64,000 bases of DNA from Lentzea atacamensis (GTDB lineage Bacteria; Actinomycetota; Actinomycetes; Mycobacteriales; Pseudonocardiaceae), in NCBI RefSeq assembly GCF_003269295.1, contig NZ_QLTT01000005.1:558001-622000 (forward strand), read 5' to 3'. The notes below the pieces were generated by a model. It had not been told where the DNA came from. It searched no databases and was given only the letters and a program-made list of their open reading frames with translations. This document shows positions 14,855 to 23,435 of this stretch, one piece after another (the first letter of the stretch is position 1; each line of letters begins with the position of its first letter). A program made the translations under genes and the position numbers.

Positions 14855-17266
14855 CTAGCCCAGCAGTTCGGTCGGGTCGAGGGCGACGTCGAAGCCCAGC
14901 GCGACACCTCCACCCAGCGCGGCACCTCCCTTGCCCTTCACGTGCCACTTGCCGTCCTGGCCCTTCTCCACGCCGAACCCGCCACCGAAGCCGATGCCGG
15001 TCCACACCTCGGGCTGGACGGAAACCTCCGCCGGACCCACCTTCTTGCTGAGCTTGGGCAGTTCCACCGCGGCCCCGACCCGCGTCTCGGCGTCGATCGA
15101 GCCGCCGTTCGGACCGATCCCCCCGCTCACCTCCGCGCTGACACCGATCGGCACGTTGGCGCTCCCCGAGAGCTCGGCGGGCCCGAGCCGGGCGGTCGTC
15201 TCTGGCCCCGACGTCCGCAGCCCGGCGAAGCCCTTCGCGCCGAACTGGAGGCCCTTGGCAGCGTCCACGCCCCCAGTGGCCTCGAAGTCCGCGCCGACAG
15301 TGGCGCGCATGAAGGGTTGCCGTTCCCTGCCGTGGCGCTTCGCGTTCAGCGGTGACTCGATGAAGGTCACGTCCTTCCAGTTGGCGTGCCCCTTCCACCC
15401 ACCGAAACTGCCCTTGTCCGGCGGAATGCGCACGAGGTCGCTGTTGGGCTCCTTCACCACCGCGCCAGGGCTGCGGTCCTTCAGCCAGCGGAGGGGAACG
15501 TCGCACGCGTTGCCGCACAACCAGTCGAAGCCGATCTCGGGAGTCGACTGGCTGGACCGGCCGTACGACGCCGGCGTGATCCGCAGGTTCGCAGCAGCTC
15601 CGGCAGCGAGGCCCCGCCGTTCACCACCAGGCTTCACCAGGGGGTTGGGCTTCACGAGGGGGTTGGGTGCGGCGGTGAAGCCAGGCCGCACGACGCCGCG
15701 CTGCCTTTGCGCGTTCCCGGCCTGCTGCTGCTCCAACCTCCGCACCTCGGCCTGCGCCGCCGCGGCCAGCTGCCCACGTCGCACGAGCGCGGCACCACCA
15801 GTCGCCGCCGCCCCCGGCGCCACCGCCAACCGGTTCGCCTTCTCCCGCGCGGCGTCGAGCTGGCGCTGCAGTCCTGTCCCCGGCGCACCACCACGCTGGG
15901 ACTCGGCGTACGCAGCACGGCCCGGTGCGGTGCGGGCAAGGGCTTCAGCGGCCTGCCGTTGCGCACGCATCTGACGTTCGGTCAGAGCCTGACGCTCCGC
16001 ACCCGCCTCAGCCAGCCGCAACGACTGCGACATCGGCCTGGGCGCGGGCTTCTGGTCACCGCGCCGCTGGGGTTCGACCCGCTGTTGAGCCGCACGCTTC
16101 GCTGCGCTTCCCGGCGCGCCACCACGCTGAGACTCCGCATACGCGGCGCGGCCCGGTGCAGTGCGCGCAAGATCCTGCGCGGCCCGCTGCTGAGCCTCAC
16201 GCCTGGCCGCACTTCCCGGCGCCCCACCACGCTGCGACTCGGCGTAAGCGGCACGTCCGGGTGCGGTGCGCGCGAGGTCGTTCGCGGTCGGCGTACGTGG
16301 CTGGTTCGGCTTGGCCGGCCGGACCCCGGCCGGGATCCGGTCGGCGATGATTCGCTTGCCGGTTTGGGGGACGAGTTTGGGAGGCTTGGGTTTGACCGTG
16401 GGCTTTTGGCCGCTGGGGCGTTGGGACTCCGCGTAGGCCTGTCGGCCGGGCGCCGTGCGGGCCAGATCGTCGGGCATCGGCGGACGTGCCCGGTTCTGCT
16501 TGGGCGGCAACGATTTCGGCTTGTTGGGCGCGGTGAGCCTCGGCGAGGGCCCGGACTTGGGTCCGGCTTTGCCGGGCGTCCCCAGCTGAGGCGGCTTCGG
16601 GACGACCCTGGGCTTCGGGGCCTGCTTCAGCGGTGGCTTCGGCGTGGCGTTGGGTTTGGGGGCCGACTTCAGCGGCGGCTTCGACGGGGCGGTGCGTTTG
16701 GGGGTCGACTTCAGCGGCGGTTTCGCCACCGGCTTGGGCTTGGCCGTGTTGGGCTTCGGCACGACCCTGGGCTTCGGTGCCGGCTTCGGCTTCTGTGCCT
16801 GGGGCTTGGGTTTCACCGTGGGCTTGGAGCTGGCCGGAGCCTTGGGCCTGGGCTTCGCCACGGGCCTGGAGTTGGCCGGAGCCTTGGGTTTCGCCGCAGG
16901 CTTGGGCCTGGTCGCAGGCTTGGAGTTGGCCGGAGCCTTGGGCTTCGCCGCAGGCTTGGGCCTGGTCGCAGGCTTGGAGTTGGCCGGAGCCTTGGGCTTC
17001 GCCGCAGGCTTGGGCTTGGCCGCAGGCTTCGACTTCGCCGCGGGCTTGGGCTTGGCTGCGGGCTTCGACTTCGCCGCAGGCTTCGACTTCGGTTTCGGCT
17101 TGGGCGCGGGCTTCGGCTTGGCCTTCGGCGCGGCTTGGCGCGCCGCGGAAGGCTTCGACTTCGACGCGGCCTCCGCCTCCTGGGCACCGAGGGCACCCAC
17201 CGCCAGCGTCAGCAGACCACCCGAAGCGGCGTACAGGGCTGCCCTGCGCATGCTCTTAGAATTCAC
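14855..17266 (-). CDS. exported Lys/Pro/Ala-repeat protein with Gly-rich C-terminal domain
   Basis: 803 residues from GTG 17266 (GGAGGGA nine bases upstream). A signal peptide or anchor occupies ~1-34 (RRAALYAASGGLLTLAVGAL). Residues ~35-200 are low-complexity K/P/A repeats, including an 18-residue unit repeated in tandem (APANSKPATRPKPAAKPK). Residues ~265-480 carry four copies of a LARTAPGR-x-AYAESQR motif spaced by polar linkers. The last ~230 residues form a compact Gly-rich beta domain (FDWLCGNACDVPLRWLKD; ELSGSANVPIGVSAEVSGG; VWTGIGFGGGFGV). The cationic repeats suit binding to anionic wall polymers. It is the last gene of a three-gene operon with overlapping starts. No family recognised. 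Confidence 0.75.
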   Translation of the reverse strand: MNSKSMRRAALYAASGGLLTLAVGALGAQEAEAASKSKPSAARQAAPKAKPKPAPKPKPKSKPAAKSKPAAKPKPAAKSKPAAKPKPAAKPKAPANSKPATRPKPAAKPKAPANSKPATRPKPAAKPKAPANSRPVAKPRPKAPASSKPTVKPKPQAQKPKPAPKPRVVPKPNTAKPKPVAKPPLKSTPKRTAPSKPPLKSAPKPNATPKPPLKQAPKPRVVPKPPQLGTPGKAGPKSGPSPRLTAPNKPKSLPPKQNRARPPMPDDLARTAPGRQAYAESQRPSGQKPTVKPKPPKLVPQTGKRIIADRIPAGVRPAKPNQPRTPTANDLARTAPGRAAYAESQRGGAPGSAARREAQQRAAQDLARTAPGRAAYAESQRGGAPGSAAKRAAQQRVEPQRRGDQKPAPRPMSQSLRLAEAGAERQALTERQMRAQRQAAEALARTAPGRAAYAESQRGGAPGTGLQRQLDAAREKANRLAVAPGAAATGGAALVRRGQLAAAAQAEVRRLEQQQAGNAQRQRGVVRPGFTAAPNPLVKPNPLVKPGGERRGLAAGAAANLRITPASYGRSSQSTPEIGFDWLCGNACDVPLRWLKDRSPGAVVKEPNSDLVRIPPDKGSFGGWKGHANWKDVTFIESPLNAKRHGRERQPFMRATVGADFEATGGVDAAKGLQFGAKGFAGLRTSGPETTARLGPAELSGSANVPIGVSAEVSGGIGPNGGSIDAETRVGAAVELPKLSKKVGPAEVSVQPEVWTGIGFGGGFGVEKGQDGKWHVKGKGGAALGGGVALGFDVALDPTELLG
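15885..16475 (-). repeat. four copies of a LARTAPGRxAYAESQR coding repeat
   Basis: Within the 803-residue protein, the 16-residue motif LARTAPGRxAYAESQR occurs four times (nucleotides roughly 15890-15945, 16120-16175, 16215-16275 and 16420-16475). Three copies are followed by GGAPG. Spacers vary, so these are dispersed rather than perfect tandem repeats. Confidence 0.75.
16866..17030 (-). repeat. 54-base tandem repeats encoding an 18-residue K/P/A unit
   Basis: The GGAGTTGGCC landmark recurs at 16868, 16922 and 16976, a 54-base period encoding APANSKPATRPKPAAKPK. Copies are nearly identical, so slippage or unequal exchange can change copy number. Confidence 0.8.
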
Positions 17267-17720
17267 GCTCGATCTCCCTCCGGCGCACCCTGCGCTGCTG
17301 CAGCTCGATTCCGAGAGAACGCCCCATCAGCCCGCCGAACAGGCCGGCCGCGAGGCCTCCCGCCAGTGCGGCCGGCAGCAGGTCGACGAACACCGCCGGG
17401 ATCGCTCCCGTCACCAGGGCGACGGAGATGCCGGCGATGTTGCCCGCCTTCGCGCTGCTCATCGGCTCACGTCGCGGCGGCTCGTAGTCGTAGTCGTCGT
17501 AGTCCACATCCACGTCGACGACCTCGTCGGACTCGTCGGACTCGTCATCGTCGGCCTCGTCGTCATCGAACGAGGAGTCCACTTCGGACTGCCAGACCTC
17601 CTCCGGCAGAACGACGTAGTACGAGTCGTAGGACGGCTCGGTGTCGTCGGTGAACTCGTCCTCCGCCGTGGAGGATCCGTACTCGTCGAACGACAGTCGC
17701 TTCGTCGGCATGCCGCTCAC
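17256..17720 (-). CDS. acidic protein with C-terminal glycine-zipper membrane segment
   Basis: 154 residues from GTG 17720, overlapping the preceding stop (GTGA). The first 75 residues are extremely acidic (DSSFDDDEADDDESDESDE, VVDVDVDYDDYDY). A hydrophobic hairpin follows (IAGISVALVTGAIPAVFVDL, then PAALAGGLAAGLFGGLMGRS) with glycine-zipper spacing, ending in a basic tail RRVRRREIEREF. Its acidic face is opposite in charge to the Lys-rich proteins encoded on both sides, so an electrostatic partnership is plausible. It overlaps the next gene by 11 bases. Function unknown. Confidence 0.7.
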   Translation of the reverse strand: MSGMPTKRLSFDEYGSSTAEDEFTDDTEPSYDSYYVVLPEEVWQSEVDSSFDDDEADDDESDESDEVVDVDVDYDDYDYEPPRREPMSSAKAGNIAGISVALVTGAIPAVFVDLLPAALAGGLAAGLFGGLMGRSLGIELQQRRVRRREIEREF

Positions 17721-18526
17721 CCGCTGTGCGCCGACGACGACACGGAGATGGTCACCTTCTTGCCGGACTTCTGCTTGCTGGTGTGCACCTTCAGCCGCTT
17801 CTCCATGTCCGGTGAGGTCTTCACCGTCAGCACGGGCTCGACCGGCTTGGGCTTCTTGGTCTTCTTCTCCTCGTTCTTCTGCTTCTGGATCTTCTTGATC
17901 TCGCCCTTCTTCTTGTCGTAGTCCTTCTTCGCCTCAGCCAGCGCCTTCTCGGACTGCTTGACCTTCTTCTTCGCCTCCGTCGCCTCGGACTTCGCCTTCT
18001 TCAGCGCTTCGTCGGTCGGTGAGGGCTTCTTGACGGGCTTCGCGGCCGGCACGTGCAGGGCGACCTCCGCCTTGCCCGCACCGCTCGCCTGCACGCTGGC
18101 GTGGGCGATGGCCGGCGCGGGCGGCTCCGCGTCCTCGACAGCGGCCACGACCTGTCGCTTCACGACCGGCACCACGGGCTTCGCGACGGGCTTCACCACG
18201 GGCTTCGCGACGGGCTGCGCAACCGGCTGTGCAACGGGCGGAGCGGCAGGCTGCGCAGCCACCGGTGCTGGCAGCTCCGGCGCGGGCGGCGCGGCCTCCG
18301 TCTGCAGAACCGGCAGCGGCTTCGGTGCCGGGGGCGGCGGCGGGGTGGGCTCCCCCGGCTTCGAGGGAGTGGCCGGCGCCGACTGCGCCGCCGGCCGCTG
18401 GTCCGGCTTCTTGTCCTCCGCCGCGAGCACGTTGACCGTCGACGCACCGATCGCGGCCGTCATCAGCCCCGCGACGCCGTACAGCGCCGCCCGCTTCAGG
18501 TTGCCGCCGTTTCCTGACTCTTCCAT
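17717..18526 (-). CDS. membrane-anchored Pro/Ala/Val-rich protein with coiled-coil
   Basis: 269 residues from ATG 18526, with a GAGGAG ribosome site. An N-terminal membrane segment (LKRAALYGVAGLMTAAIGAS) is followed by a long Pro/Ala/Val spacer with PVAQPVAKP-type repeats (~35-125). Next comes a Lys/Glu coiled-coil (about 165-215: SEKALAEAKKDYDKKKGEIK) and a basic C-terminus ending SVSSSAHSG. The start RRAALYGVAG resembles that of the 803-residue protein two genes on (RRAALYAASG), so both probably share a targeting route. First gene of the three-gene operon and divergent from the SARP-like gene. No known family. Confidence 0.7.
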   Translation of the reverse strand: MEESGNGGNLKRAALYGVAGLMTAAIGASTVNVLAAEDKKPDQRPAAQSAPATPSKPGEPTPPPPPAPKPLPVLQTEAAPPAPELPAPVAAQPAAPPVAQPVAQPVAKPVVKPVAKPVVPVVKRQVVAAVEDAEPPAPAIAHASVQASGAGKAEVALHVPAAKPVKKPSPTDEALKKAKSEATEAKKKVKQSEKALAEAKKDYDKKKGEIKKIQKQKNEEKKTKKPKPVEPVLTVKTSPDMEKRLKVHTSKQKSGKKVTISVSSSAHSG

Positions 18527-18668
18527 GACTCCTCGCTTCGCTAGACGCCTGGCGAGGACAGTCACACCGGCCGGTGCAGAACCAGTGCTCCGCCGGGCAA
18601 CGGAAATGAACCGCGATTGGACACCCCCTTCCTACCGTCGGGTCCAAGAGGTGACGGAGGTGACGGAA

Positions 18669-19352
18669 ATGCTGTTCCGCGTACTGGGGCCGCTCGAAGT
18701 CGTCCACGTGGACGGCAGCAGGGCCGACATCCCGGCCGGGGCGCCGGAACACGTCCTGACCGCGTTGTTGTTGCGCCCCAACACTTGGACGACCGTCGAG
18801 AGTCTCGCCGAGGCCGTGTGGCCCGACCGGATCTCGGCGTCTCCCGCCGGCGAGTTGTGGCCGCACGTGCACGAGCTGTGCAGGCGCACACCGCTGTTCG
18901 GCGAGACGTCGGCGCGGATCGAGAGCCTGCGCGGCAGGTACCGGCTCAACGTCGGCGAGGGCGAGCTGGACAGCGTGGTGTTCGAGCAGCTGGTCCACGA
19001 CGGGCGCGCCGTGCTGCCCACCGATCCGGAGACGGCGGCCCGCTGCTTCCGCGCCGCGGCCGACCTGTGGCGGGGCAGGCCGTTCGCGTCGCTGAACACC
19101 TACCACAGCCGTGCGGAAGCGGACCGCCTGACGCGACTGCGGTGGGCAGCGCTGGACCACCTCGTGGACGCCATGATGGCGATGGACCACACCGCCGGCT
19201 CGGTGTCGTTGCTGCAGGCGCTCACCGCGGAGGATCCGAAACGGGAACGCACCTGGCTGCGCCTGGTCGAGGTGCTGACCCACGCCGGCCGGCCGCTCGA
19301 GGCCGCGGCGGCGTCCCGCAAGGCCGCCCGCGCAGCGGGGATGACGCGATGA
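18669..19352 (+). CDS. short SARP-like protein (winged helix plus BTAD)
   Basis: 227 residues. MLFRVLGPLEVVHVDG opens an OmpR-like winged-helix domain (~1-95), and a bacterial transcriptional activation domain follows (AARCFRAAADLWRGRPFASL, HAGRPLEAAAASRKAARAA). The N-terminus is almost identical to that of the AfsR-like gene at 20584, so the two are paralogs. The recognition-helix region (PAGELWPHVHELCRR) is diverged, so DNA binding is uncertain. ATG 18669 has GGAGG eight bases upstream; a GTG at 18651 is possible. Its stop overlaps the start of the kinase-like gene (ATGA), so the pair is coupled. Confidence 0.75.
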   Translation: MLFRVLGPLEVVHVDGSRADIPAGAPEHVLTALLLRPNTWTTVESLAEAVWPDRISASPAGELWPHVHELCRRTPLFGETSARIESLRGRYRLNVGEGELDSVVFEQLVHDGRAVLPTDPETAARCFRAAADLWRGRPFASLNTYHSRAEADRLTRLRWAALDHLVDAMMAMDHTAGSVSLLQALTAEDPKRERTWLRLVEVLTHAGRPLEAAAASRKAARAAGMTR

Positions 19353-20509
19353 CCGGCGGAGACGACTTCGAGGTCATCGGCACGGGTCCCGTGGCCACCG
19401 TCTACGGCGGAATGTACCTGGCGCTGAAGGCGTATCCGCCGCTGGAAGAGCAGGTGCTCGACGCGTTCGAGCGCGAGCAGGCAGCGCTGGCCCCGTTGCT
19501 CGACGAGGCACCGATCCTGCCGGTCGACGAGGTGGTGCGGTTGGGAGACGGCAATCCGGCGTTGCAGATGGAGCTGTGCCCGGTGTCGCTCGCGGGACTC
19601 GTTGCGGCGAGCGGGAAACTGCTCGTGCCGGACGCGCTGGCGATCGGCCACGCGGTCGCCACGGCCGTCGCCGCTGCACACCGCGCCGGTGTCGTCCACG
19701 GTGGCCTGACACCGCACAACGTGCTGTTCCACCCGTCCGGCGCACCGGTGGTGGCGGACTTCGGCACGGCGTTGCGCCGCGCGTTCCCGCCGGCCGGAAC
19801 CGAGTACACCGCACCGGAAACCCGGCGCGACGGCACGATGGACGAAGCCGCCGACCTGTACGGGATCGGTGGTGTGCTGCACCTGGCCCTGACGGGTTTC
19901 CCGCCGGGCGGGGACGCGCAGTGGCAGGACTGCCCGGCGGACCTGGTGAAACTGGTGCGGCGGCTGCTCGCCGAGGAGCCCGCGGACCGCCCGTCGACGG
20001 CCGACGTCGTGGTCAGGCAACTGACCGCAATGCAGGAGCCGCAGCCTGAGTCCGAACCAGAACCAGAACCAGAGCCCGAACCTGAAGTTGTAGAGCCCGC
20101 GAAGCGCACCCGGTTCCGCGCCCGGACGGTGATCGGGGTCGTCGCCACCGCCACCGCACTCGTCACCGTGCCGGTCTTCGTCCACCACCAGCAGGCCAAC
20201 CCGCCGTCAGCGGCGCCCACGACCACAACGACAACGAGCTCGTCCGCACCCGCCGCGCTCACGCTGACCGACCCTGTCGACGGCGGGACGCACGTCGACC
20301 TGGCCTGGCAGGCCCCGGACGGCTTCACGTTCGCCGTCGTCGTGGCGGCCGAGAACAAGCAGCCGCAGGTGCTCATGGCCCGCAGCCGGTCGATGCGCGT
20401 CCCGGTGGAGGGTGTGGGCAGGTACTGCTTCCTCGTCCAGGCCACCGACGGCGCGCGGGTGCTGGAGAGCCCGCCCAAGCCGATCCGCGGAGCGACCTGC
20501 AAGGCCTGA
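19349..20509 (+). CDS. kinase-like membrane receptor, probable pseudokinase
   Basis: 386 residues. The cytoplasmic kinase fold covers ~1-235: Gly-loop IGTGPVATVYGG, beta-3 Lys in YLALKAY, DFG in VVADFGTAL, APE-like YTAPETR. The catalytic loop reads HGGLTPHN where active kinases have HRDxKPxN, so the proton-acceptor Asp and loop Lys are missing. An acidic Glu/Pro linker, one transmembrane helix (~265-285) and a Thr/Ser-rich stalk follow. The extracellular C-terminal domain (~310-386) has two Cys (RYCFLVQATDG, GATCKA) and a fibronectin-like strand pattern. It shares architecture and C-terminus with the gene at 30745-32010. Likely a signalling scaffold or ligand sensor. Confidence 0.8.
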   Translation: MTGGDDFEVIGTGPVATVYGGMYLALKAYPPLEEQVLDAFEREQAALAPLLDEAPILPVDEVVRLGDGNPALQMELCPVSLAGLVAASGKLLVPDALAIGHAVATAVAAAHRAGVVHGGLTPHNVLFHPSGAPVVADFGTALRRAFPPAGTEYTAPETRRDGTMDEAADLYGIGGVLHLALTGFPPGGDAQWQDCPADLVKLVRRLLAEEPADRPSTADVVVRQLTAMQEPQPESEPEPEPEPEPEVVEPAKRTRFRARTVIGVVATATALVTVPVFVHHQQANPPSAAPTTTTTTSSSAPAALTLTDPVDGGTHVDLAWQAPDGFTFAVVVAAENKQPQVLMARSRSMRVPVEGVGRYCFLVQATDGARVLESPPKPIRGATCKA

Positions 20510-20583
20510 CGGTGTCATCAAATCCTCATAGTCGTCCTGTGACAGTACGAACCGTGCTGGCAGGAACGACTGGGGGTACGGAG

Positions 20584-22026
20584 ATGCTGTTCCGCGTACT
20601 GGGGCCACTGGAGACGGGCGTGCGGGTCGCGCGCAAACCCGCCGCGCTGCTCGCCACGCTGCTGCTGAACGCGGGCGAGTGGGTGGACTGCAACCGGCTG
20701 ACCGACGTGATCTGGCCGGATCAGGTCCCTCCGCGATCGGCGCTGTCGAACATCAAGAGCTACGTCTGGCAGCTCCGCCGTGACCTGCCGGACAGCGGGC
20801 CGCGAATCGAGGCACGGGCGGGCGCGTACCGGTTGTGCGTGGCACCTGGCGAGGTGGATGCCGAGTGTTTCCGGCGGCACACCGCTGCCGGCCGGTCCGC
20901 CATGGCACGAGGTGACGCTGCGGAAGCGGTGCGCCACCTGGAAACCGCGGCACGGCTGTGGCGTGGCAGGCCGTTCGCCGAGCTGCCGGACGACGTCGTG
21001 GCACCGGTGGTCGCGGAGCTCGAGGAGCTGCGCTGGGAGGTCCGCGAGACGCTGGCCGACGCGTTGACCGCCGTGCGGCGCCACCGCGAGGCGATCGCGC
21101 TGCTGCGCGAGCTGACCGCCGCGGACCCGCTGCGCGAAGGACCGTGGGTACGGCTGGTGCTGACCCTCGTCCGGGCGGGCCGCCGCAGCGAGGCGCTGGC
21201 GACGTACGAGGACGCGCGGCGCGTGCTCGCCGACGAGCTGGGGGTCGACCCCGGTCCGGCACTCGCCGAGGCTCACCGGCAGGCACTGGTGGAACCGGGA
21301 ACCCGCCGCGTCCGCTGCGACCTGCCCAGGGCGGTGCCGGACTTCACCGGCCGCTCCCGCGAGGTGGCGAGGCTGACCGAGCTGGGCCGGTCCGCCACGA
21401 CCACCGTGCCGGTGGTCGTGATCGACGGGACACCGGGCGTCGGCAAGACCGCGCTCGCGGTGCACGTCGCCCATCGGATCGCCGGGGAGTTCCCGGACGG
21501 CCAGCTGTTCGTCGACCTCCGCTCCCCCGACGGTGAGCCGCTCGACGCCGGCCTGCTGCTGGCACGGCTGCTGCGGGCCGCTGGAGTGCGCGACATTCCG
21601 GACGACGTCGTCGAACGAGCGGCGGCCTGGCGTGCCGAGCTGGCCGGCCGGCGCGTGCTGCTGGTCCTGGACGACGCGGCGAGCAGCGACCAGGTCCGCC
21701 CGCTGCTGCCCGGCAGTGCCGGCTGCATGGTCCTGATCACCACGCGCACCCCCGTGCTGCACCTGGACGCGATCACGCCGCTGACGCTGGCGCCACTGGC
21801 CGCGGCGCAGACCGCAGCCCTGTTCCGCTCCGGCGCCGAGGCGTCCACCGACGACGTCGTGCAGGAGGTGGTCCGCCGCACCGGAGGTGTGCCCACCGCG
21901 GTCCGCGCGGCCGCCGCGCTCTTCCGGACGCGTCCACAATGGACTCACCGGCAGTTCGCCGCCTGCCTGATGCGCGATCACTCCCACCACGGGACACCGG
22001 CGTTGCGCGAGCTCACGGCCGTCTGA
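20584..22026 (+). CDS. AfsR/SARP-family regulator with NB-ARC ATPase domain
   Basis: 480 residues: winged-helix domain (~1-90, MLFRVLGPLETG, SALSNIKSYVWQLRRDLP), BTAD (~95-240, including ALATYEDARRVLADELGVDP) and an NB-ARC-type NTPase. Walker A is GTPGVGKT and Walker B is RVLLVLDDA. The C-terminal TPR region of full AfsR is absent, so this is the shorter form. ATG 20584 is chosen because GGGGGTACGGAG precedes it and the start matches the paralog at 18669; the frame extending to 20512 lacks family similarity. Such proteins activate specialised-metabolism operons by binding direct repeats near -35. Targets are unknown; the siderophore cluster is 15 kb away. Confidence 0.85.
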   Translation: MLFRVLGPLETGVRVARKPAALLATLLLNAGEWVDCNRLTDVIWPDQVPPRSALSNIKSYVWQLRRDLPDSGPRIEARAGAYRLCVAPGEVDAECFRRHTAAGRSAMARGDAAEAVRHLETAARLWRGRPFAELPDDVVAPVVAELEELRWEVRETLADALTAVRRHREAIALLRELTAADPLREGPWVRLVLTLVRAGRRSEALATYEDARRVLADELGVDPGPALAEAHRQALVEPGTRRVRCDLPRAVPDFTGRSREVARLTELGRSATTTVPVVVIDGTPGVGKTALAVHVAHRIAGEFPDGQLFVDLRSPDGEPLDAGLLLARLLRAAGVRDIPDDVVERAAAWRAELAGRRVLLVLDDAASSDQVRPLLPGSAGCMVLITTRTPVLHLDAITPLTLAPLAAAQTAALFRSGAEASTDDVVQEVVRRTGGVPTAVRAAAALFRTRPQWTHRQFAACLMRDHSHHGTPALRELTAV

Positions 22027-22028
22027 GC

Positions 22029-22673
22029 TCAGCCGCAGCGGTAACCGACGCCACGCACGGTCTGCACGAGAGGAGGAGTGCCGAGTTTCTGCCGCAGCGC
22101 CGCGATCACGACGTCGAGCACGTTCGACGCAGGCCTCACCTCGGCGTCCCACGCCGCCGCGATCAGGTCGTCGCGGCGCACAGGTTGCCCGCCGGCGGCC
22201 ACGAGGCGGGCCAGCACCGCGAACTCCTTGACGGTCAGGTTCAGCGCCCGGCCCGCACGGACGGCGGTGCGCCGGCCGAGGTCCAGTTCCAGGTCGCGGT
22301 GGCGCAGCACCGGCGGTGGCGCGACACCGGCCAGGCGGCACAGGCTGCGCACCCGTGCGATCAGCTCCGGCATGGCGAACGGTTTGACCAGGTAGTCGTC
22401 GCCGTAGGGCAGACCCTCGACCGAGTTGTCGATGCCGGTCAGGAACAGCACGGGCACCCCGCAGCCGTCCTGGCGGCGTTGCTTCACGTAGTGCAGCGCG
22501 TCCCCGGAGGGAAGGATGCGGTCGAAGATGACGCAGTCGTACGTGTTCACGAACAGCGCTTCGTCGGCCTCCGGCAGGTCGGTGGCGACGTCGACGGCGA
22601 AACCCGCGCCACGCAGCGAGGTTTCCACGGCAAAACGTGTGTCCTCGTCATCTTCGGTCACCAGCACGCGCAC
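22029..22673 (-). CDS. OmpR-family response regulator (paralog 1)
   Basis: 214 residues from GTG 22673. The receiver domain has the acidic pair in TEDDEDTR, phospho-acceptor Asp in DCVIFDRILP, Thr in LFLTG and Lys in YLVKPF. The segment before the Lys (IDNSVEGLPYGDDY) is about four residues shorter than in the neighbouring paralog, giving a compact alpha-4 region. The C-terminal winged helix includes LNLTVKEFAVLARLVAAGG, then SNVLDVVIAALRQKLG and TVRGVGYRCG. It is divergent from the second response regulator at 22764, and only one histidine kinase is visible nearby. Target genes unknown. Confidence 0.85.
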   Translation of the reverse strand: MRVLVTEDDEDTRFAVETSLRGAGFAVDVATDLPEADEALFVNTYDCVIFDRILPSGDALHYVKQRRQDGCGVPVLFLTGIDNSVEGLPYGDDYLVKPFAMPELIARVRSLCRLAGVAPPPVLRHRDLELDLGRRTAVRAGRALNLTVKEFAVLARLVAAGGQPVRRDDLIAAAWDAEVRPASNVLDVVIAALRQKLGTPPLVQTVRGVGYRCG

Positions 22674-22763
22674 AGTGATCGACGCTAGCGGATCACCCGG
22701 CGTGGACGAGCAAGGCGTTAGGGTGCAGCAGGTCAACCATCTCCGTGATCACAAGAGGATTTG

Positions 22764-23435
22764 ATGACACCGCGCGTGCTGCTCGTCGAGGACTACGAGG
22801 ACACACGCATCGCTCTCGTGGTGGAGCTGGAGGCCGCGGGCTTCGACGTCGACGCCGCCGCGGAGATCGCCGGCGCGGACAGGTTCCTGAACAGCAACGA
22901 CTACGACTGCGTCGTGTTCGACCGGCTGCTGCCCGACGGTGACTCGATCACGTACGTCCACCGCAGGCGCAAGGAGGGCTGGGCCACCCCCGTGCTGTTC
23001 CTGACCCAGCTGGACAGCGTCACCGACCGAGTGGCCGGATTCGACCACGGTGGTGACGACTACGTGGTCAAGCCGTGTGACATGGCCGTGGTGACCGCTC
23101 GCGTCCAGGCGATGTGCCGCCGGGCCGGGCGCGCTCGCCCGTCCGTGCTGCGCCACGCGGACCTCGAGGTCGACTGCGCGCGGCGGGAGACGCGCCGGCG
23201 CGGGGTGCTCCTCACGCTCAGCCACAAGGAGTTCGCCGTGCTCGAGCACCTGATCGCACGGGCGGGCACGACCGTGACCAGGTCGGAGCTGATCGAGCAC
23301 TGCTGGGACACCAGCACGGACCCGATGTCCAACGTCGTCGACAAGGTCGTGAAACGGCTGCGCCAGAAGCTGCTCGAACCGGAGCTGATCCACACCGTGC
23401 GGGGCGTCGGTTTCCGGCTGGAGGCCCAGCGGTGA
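22764..23435 (+). CDS. OmpR-family response regulator (paralog 2)
   Basis: 223 residues from ATG 22764 (GAGGA upstream). The receiver has LLVEDYEDTR, phospho-acceptor in DCVVFDRLLP, Thr in LFLTQ and Lys in YVVKPC. The winged helix ends TVRGVGFRLEAQR. It is strongly similar to the divergent paralog, including the unusual FDRxLP acceptor context. The stop overlaps the start of the histidine kinase (GTGA), making these a standard two-component pair; the kinase probably phosphorylates this protein first. Confidence 0.9.
   Translation: MTPRVLLVEDYEDTRIALVVELEAAGFDVDAAAEIAGADRFLNSNDYDCVVFDRLLPDGDSITYVHRRRKEGWATPVLFLTQLDSVTDRVAGFDHGGDDYVVKPCDMAVVTARVQAMCRRAGRARPSVLRHADLEVDCARRETRRRGVLLTLSHKEFAVLEHLIARAGTTVTRSELIEHCWDTSTDPMSNVVDKVVKRLRQKLLEPELIHTVRGVGFRLEAQR

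Noticed and set aside
16866..17030. CRISPR-like array
   Set aside because: The 54-base repeats are contiguous coding units with no unique spacers and lie in frame in an exported protein.
16633..17259. Trp/Ala/Pro repeat frames on the plus strand
   Set aside because: Translation of the 54-base repeats in other frames; no ribosome site and biased composition.
15386..17653. 755-residue plus-strand frame rich in Arg, Leu and Gly
   Set aside because: It is the complement of the K/P/A repeat gene, whose start, ribosome site, signal peptide and operon overlaps are all convincing. The repeats keep the other frames open.
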